From positions 1 through 43,331 of the forward strand of contig JAMWZG010000007.1 in NCBI GenBank assembly GCA_024304855.1: a DNA stretch of 43,331 nt, written 5' to 3'. The DNA is from Paracoccaceae bacterium (GTDB lineage Bacteria; Pseudomonadota; Alphaproteobacteria; Rhodobacterales; Rhodobacteraceae). The translations under genes were made by a program, and so were the position numbers. Shown in pieces: positions 39,856-43,331 of the stretch (position 1 is its first letter; each line of letters starts with the position of its first letter). The notes below the pieces were generated by a model. The model ran no database searches. It had not been told where the DNA came from and was given only the letters and a program-made list of their open reading frames with translations.

Positions 39856-41085
39856 TTACCTTGCCCAGAAACCGGGCGAGTTGGTGCGATAGCCCAGCGC
39901 GCGATAGGTCGCGTCGATCAGGCTTTGACCGCGCGGGTTCAGCAGCAGACCTGCCCCCTGCCGGTTCATCGTGTAAGCAAAGCTCAGTTCCACCTCGGGA
40001 TCGGCAAAGCCGACCGACCCGCCTGCGCCCACATGGCCAAAGGCGTTGCGTCCGAAGATCAGGCTTTCGCCGCCCCGCGCCGGATGGCGGTTGTCCATGC
40101 CCAGCATGAAACCGGGGCCAAAGCGCGTGGGCATCTGCAAGGTAGCGTCCCGCCCCGTCGCGGATGAGGCGCGGGAAAATCCCGCGATGTCATCGGCGCT
40201 CAGGCCCAGTTCCGCGCCGCCCGTCGCCAGCGCACCGAACATCCGCGCCAGCGCGCGGGCATGGCCCACGCCATTGGCGGCCCCGATCTCGGCCGCGCGG
40301 CCGGCGCGGGTATTCACACCTTTGGACCCCCAATCGCCCGAGTTGAAGACGAACAGGTTGGGGGTCGACCCCGCCTCGCGCGCGGCCAGCAGAAAGGCGG
40401 TGGGCTTGTCCCCCGGCCCCGGCCGCCACAACTGAATGGGGGCAACCCGCGCCTCGACCGCTTCGGGCAGGCCGATGTGGAAATCAAGACCAAGCGGCGT
40501 GGCGATCCGGTCGTGAAACACCTGACCCAGCGACTGCCCGGTGACGCGGCGCACCACCTCGCCCGCCAGAAACCCATAGGTCAGCGCGTGATAGCCGACC
40601 CGCGTGCCCGGCTGCCAGAACGGGGTCTGGCGCTCCAGCGCGCGCAGCATCCAGTCGGGATGCACCAGCGCCTCGGCGGGGGCCTTCTCGGCCACCGCAG
40701 GCAGGCCGATGCTGTGATCCAGGATCATCCGCGCCGTCGCCCCATGCTGCGAGGCGGTCAGTTCGGGCCAGATGTCACGCAACGGCGCGTCCAGATCCAG
40801 CGCACCATCCTTGACCAGCAGGTGCAGCACCAATGCCGTCGCCGCCTTGGTGCAGGAAAAGACGACATGGACCGTGTCCCGCTCCCACCGGGGACCATCC
40901 GGGGCGACATGGCCCCCCCAGAGATCGACAACCGTCTGCCCGCCAATCTCGATGCAGAGCGATGCGCCCAGCTCGCCCCGCTCGGCGAAATTGGCGGCAA
41001 AGGCTTCGGCCACCGGGGCAAAGGCGGGCTGATACTGGCCCGAGATGCCCGCCAAAGCGGCGGTGATGGCGTTTTCCTGCGGCAC
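39856..41085 (-). CDS. Serine hydrolase/esterase of the class C beta-lactamase type
   Basis: A 409-residue protein with the beta-lactamase/family VIII esterase motifs: Ser-x-x-Lys in VFSCTKAAT (about residues 77-80), Tyr in GYHALTYGFLAGEVV, and HVGAGGSVGF near the C-terminus in place of KTG. Without a signal peptide it is a cytoplasmic esterase rather than an antibiotic-resistance enzyme. GTG 41085 is chosen because GGGGGAGG lies just upstream; a longer frame reaches 41127. First gene of the operon with the TRAP transporter and divergent from the Baeyer-Villiger-type enzyme, whose ester product it could cleave. Confidence 0.87.
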   Translation of the reverse strand: MPQENAITAALAGISGQYQPAFAPVAEAFAANFAERGELGASLCIEIGGQTVVDLWGGHVAPDGPRWERDTVHVVFSCTKAATALVLHLLVKDGALDLDAPLRDIWPELTASQHGATARMILDHSIGLPAVAEKAPAEALVHPDWMLRALERQTPFWQPGTRVGYHALTYGFLAGEVVRRVTGQSLGQVFHDRIATPLGLDFHIGLPEAVEARVAPIQLWRPGPGDKPTAFLLAAREAGSTPNLFVFNSGDWGSKGVNTRAGRAAEIGAANGVGHARALARMFGALATGGAELGLSADDIAGFSRASSATGRDATLQMPTRFGPGFMLGMDNRHPARGGESLIFGRNAFGHVGAGGSVGFADPEVELSFAYTMNRQGAGLLLNPRGQSLIDATYRALGYRTNSPGFWAR

Positions 41086-41129
41086 GCGGCCCTCCCCCTG
41101 CCGGCTGAACCGGCCCTTTCGGATCATCG

Positions 41130-41161
41130 TTGACAGGTTTGAACAGTTGTCTAAACCTATC
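41130..41161. promoter_or_regulatory. Divergent promoter region with 30-bp imperfect palindrome
   Basis: GACAGGTTT (41132-41140) and AAACCTATC (41153-41161) are inverted with one mismatch around a 12-base centre (GAACAGTTGTCT) that is itself partly symmetric. A TTGACA -35-like box (41130-41135) overlaps the left arm. The site lies between the divergent hydrolase/TRAP operon and the monooxygenase gene, the natural place for the operator of the TetR regulator encoded at the end of the operon. Confidence 0.55.
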
Positions 41162-41271
41162 GACTTAAATGATCGTTTTAGTTACGCTAGACAGATTGTC
41201 GCAGCCGGTCAAGAGGGTGGAGGAGCCCCGCACCGGACGCGGAAAACACAGGGAAAATTGGGGAAAACATC

Positions 41272-43215
41272 ATGGAAAACAACCAAAGCACGAGGACCGA
41301 ATCGCTGGACGAGACCCGGCTGGCCGAGGCTGTTTCCATCGCGAACATCCCCACGCTTCTGATGCTGCTGGTGCAGATGACCGGCGACATGCGCTGGCTG
41401 GATGATCCCTATCGGCCCCGCCGTGCGCGCGGGCTGGAGGATAACGACACCGGCGGTCTGCCCGATGACATCCAGACCGAGATACGCGCAGCCGCCCATG
41501 ACGCCATCCTGGCCTGGAGCAAGGGAGAGCCGCTGGCCCTGCCCAACCCGGACCCCGAGATGCTGGTGCATATGTTGCAGACCGCGATGGATGAGCCTGT
41601 GCCCGAGGCCTATGGCGAAAACATCGCCGCCGGGCTGGGGCTTGACCCCTTCGGGCGCAAGCCGCGCAAGCTGTCGGTGCCGCAGGGCACGCGGGCGCTG
41701 ATCGTGGGTGCGGGCGTGTCGGGCATCTGCGCCGCGATCCGGTTCAAGGCGGCGGGCATCCCCTTCACCATCATCGAGAAGAACCCCAGCTTCGGCGGCA
41801 CCTGGTATGAAAACTGCTATCCGGGCTGCGGCGTGGACACGCCCAACCACCTTTATTCCTTTTCCTTCGCGCCGAATGACTGGACTCATTACTTCGCCCT
41901 GCGCGACGAGCTTTACGCCTATTTCGTCCGGGTCGCCGAAAGCCACGGGCTGGCCGCGCACACCCGCTTCGGCACCACGGTCACTGAGGCGCGCTGGGAC
42001 GCCGCCACCCATCGCTGGCAGGTCAGCATCGACGGGCCGGACGGGGCCGAAACGCTGGACGCGCCGATCCTGATCAGCGGTGTCGGCGTGCTGAACATCC
42101 CGCTTGTGCCGCAGATCGCGGGGCTGGACAGCTTCCCCGGCCCGGCCTTCCACACCGCCCATTGGCCGCAGGATCTGGACCTGACAGGCAAGCGCGTGAC
42201 CATCGTGGGCAATGGCGCGACCGCCATGCAGGTGGTGCCCGCCATCGCGCCGCAGGTGGCGCATCTGACCGTCGTGGCGCGCTCGCGGCAATGGGCGGCC
42301 CCCTTCCCGCAGTTCCGCAAGGAAGTGCCCGGCCCCGTGCGCTGGCTGTTGCAGGCGGTGCCGCTCTATCAGGCGTGGTATCGGCAGCGTCTGGCCTGGA
42401 CCTTCAACGACCGCATCCACCCGACCTTGCAGGTCGATCCCGATTGGCCGCATCCGGAACGCGCGCTGAACGCGGTGAACGACTCGCACCGCCGCCAGTT
42501 CACCGATTACATCAAGGCCGAGCTGGGCGACCGGCAGGATCTGCTGGACAAGGTGCTGCCCGACTATCCGCCCTTCGGCAAGCGGATGCTGCTGGACAAT
42601 GGCTGGTATCGCACCGTGGCGCGGGACAATGTCACGCTGGTGACGGAACGTCTGGTCAAGGTGGATGGCGACACCCTCACCTGTTCCGACGGATCGACGC
42701 ATCAGGCCGATGTGCTGATCCTGGCGACCGGGTTCAAGGCGACGGCGGTGCTGTCCTCGATGACCGTGATCGGCCGCGACGGGCGCCCCCTGTCCGAGGT
42801 CTGGGACGGCGACGATGCCCGCGCCTATCTGGGCACCACCGTTCCCGGCTTTCCCAACATGTTCACCCTGCTGGGGCCGAATGTGGGTCTGGGCCATGGC
42901 GGCAGCATCATCTCGAATATCGAGAACCAGATGGATTATGTCATGAGCGCGCTGGAACAGATGTTCGCCCATGGTGCCGCGCAGATCGAGGTGCGGCAGG
43001 ACGTTCATGACCGCTATAACGCGGCAGTGGACGCGGCCCATGCCAAAATGGTCTGGACGCATGAGGGCATGGACAACTGGTATCGCAATTCGCGCGGCCG
43101 CGTGGTGGCGATCACGCCATGGCGCAATGACGATTTCTGGCGGATGACCCGCCGCGCCGATCTGGCGGATTTCATGCTGGACGGGCCGGATCAGGCCCGC
43201 ACCGACGTGGCCTGA
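41272..43215 (+). CDS. Baeyer-Villiger-type flavin monooxygenase
   Basis: The 647-residue protein has an FAD-binding Rossmann motif RALIVGAGVSGICAA (about 141-155), the Baeyer-Villiger fingerprint FPGPAFHTAHWPQ (FxGxxxHxxxW), a second Rossmann motif VTIVGNGATAMQVV for NADPH, and a late LILATGF. A 140-residue N-terminal extension precedes the catalytic part, as in HAPMO-type (4-hydroxyacetophenone) monooxygenases. It inserts oxygen next to a carbonyl, giving an ester or lactone. The divergent esterase and TRAP genes suggest a ketone degradation pathway. ATG 41272 begins MENNQSTRTES. Confidence 0.92.
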   Translation: MENNQSTRTESLDETRLAEAVSIANIPTLLMLLVQMTGDMRWLDDPYRPRRARGLEDNDTGGLPDDIQTEIRAAAHDAILAWSKGEPLALPNPDPEMLVHMLQTAMDEPVPEAYGENIAAGLGLDPFGRKPRKLSVPQGTRALIVGAGVSGICAAIRFKAAGIPFTIIEKNPSFGGTWYENCYPGCGVDTPNHLYSFSFAPNDWTHYFALRDELYAYFVRVAESHGLAAHTRFGTTVTEARWDAATHRWQVSIDGPDGAETLDAPILISGVGVLNIPLVPQIAGLDSFPGPAFHTAHWPQDLDLTGKRVTIVGNGATAMQVVPAIAPQVAHLTVVARSRQWAAPFPQFRKEVPGPVRWLLQAVPLYQAWYRQRLAWTFNDRIHPTLQVDPDWPHPERALNAVNDSHRRQFTDYIKAELGDRQDLLDKVLPDYPPFGKRMLLDNGWYRTVARDNVTLVTERLVKVDGDTLTCSDGSTHQADVLILATGFKATAVLSSMTVIGRDGRPLSEVWDGDDARAYLGTTVPGFPNMFTLLGPNVGLGHGGSIISNIENQMDYVMSALEQMFAHGAAQIEVRQDVHDRYNAAVDAAHAKMVWTHEGMDNWYRNSRGRVVAITPWRNDDFWRMTRRADLADFMLDGPDQARTDVA

Positions 43216-43297
43216 CCGGCCAGCCAAAACGACCGGACGGGACGGGCCACTGTTGGAGGACAGACCGCCCCGCCAGACACCATCAGGGAGAAAATGA

Positions 43298-43331
43298 ATG
43301 TTCACCGTCGCACCCAGCCCCGACCGACCCC
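43298..43331 (+). CDS. Start of a further gene (partial)
   Basis: AGGGAG lies about seven bases before ATG 43298, which reads MFTVAPSPDRP to the window edge; an ATG four bases earlier gives a different frame. It begins 82 bases after the monooxygenase stop on the same strand and so may be the next gene of that operon. Too short to identify. Confidence 0.45.
   Translation, partial: MFTVAPSPDRP

Noticed and set aside
39856..41085. Serine hydrolase as a beta-lactamase resistance gene
   Set aside because: It has SxxK but no signal peptide and no KTG; the context is catabolic, so a cytoplasmic esterase fits better.
41209..43305. Minus-strand frame of about 700 codons opposite the monooxygenase
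   Set aside because: The plus strand carries two Rossmann motifs and the Baeyer-Villiger fingerprint; the antisense frame has none.

Overview
The window is GC-rich chromosome of an alphaproteobacterium, most likely a member of the Rhodobacteraceae (Paracoccus/Roseobacter relatives). The grounds are the sarcosine oxidase operon, the TadG/TadE genes, the TRAP operon, the hom and recJ proteins, and an intergenic G/C-rich hairpin followed by a GGATATTTGGGGCAAGA motif of a kind I associate with this family. The left edge is a contig end: bases 1-11 match the tail of the Nextera transposon mosaic end and replace codons of dnaG, so they are library adapter and not genome.

Left chromosomal part (12-15837). 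A dnaG fragment and a small exported protein are followed by a minus-strand catabolic cluster: gdhA (glutamate dehydrogenase), then soxB-soxD-soxA-soxG (heterotetrameric sarcosine oxidase). Next is a plus-strand three-gene operon of a TadG-like VWA protein and two TadE-like pseudopilins, a membrane protein, a TetR regulator with a palindrome at its start, a small lipoprotein, hom, recJ, and a tRNA-Glu(UUC) with a clear sigma70-type promoter.

Central part (15823-35910). A genomic island of about 20 kb is inserted at the 3' end of the tRNA-Glu gene, bounded by a perfect 19-bp direct repeat (attL 15823-15841, attR 35892-35910). Its right half is a phage-satellite-like backbone read leftward: tyrosine integrase, an unknown gene, an AlpA-type excisionase/regulator, small unknown genes, a RepA-like hexameric helicase, a helically phased 11-bp iteron array, and small and large terminase subunits, with no capsid or tail genes. 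Its left half is AT-richer cargo broken up by insertion sequences: a ComEC-like metallo-beta-lactamase-fold hydrolase, a decapitated MmeI-type restriction-modification gene, an intact IS3 element, an orphan charged protein, remnants of IS3, IS256 and IS1595, a MerR + VIT/VWA two-gene unit with its own palindrome, an overlapping operon of unknown protein + PIN nuclease + exported thermonuclease-like protein, and a pair of unknown exported/membrane proteins. The MerR + VIT/VWA unit and the PIN/thermonuclease operon are the best candidates for undescribed systems.

Right chromosomal part (35911-43331). A TetR-controlled catabolic module: a plus-strand Baeyer-Villiger-type flavin monooxygenase is divergent from a minus-strand operon of an esterase (serine hydrolase of the class C beta-lactamase type), a TRAP transporter (dctP-dctQ-dctM) and the TetR regulator. 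The layout suggests uptake of an organic acid or ketone, oxygenation of a ketone to an ester, and hydrolysis of the ester, controlled through a palindrome in the divergent promoter region.
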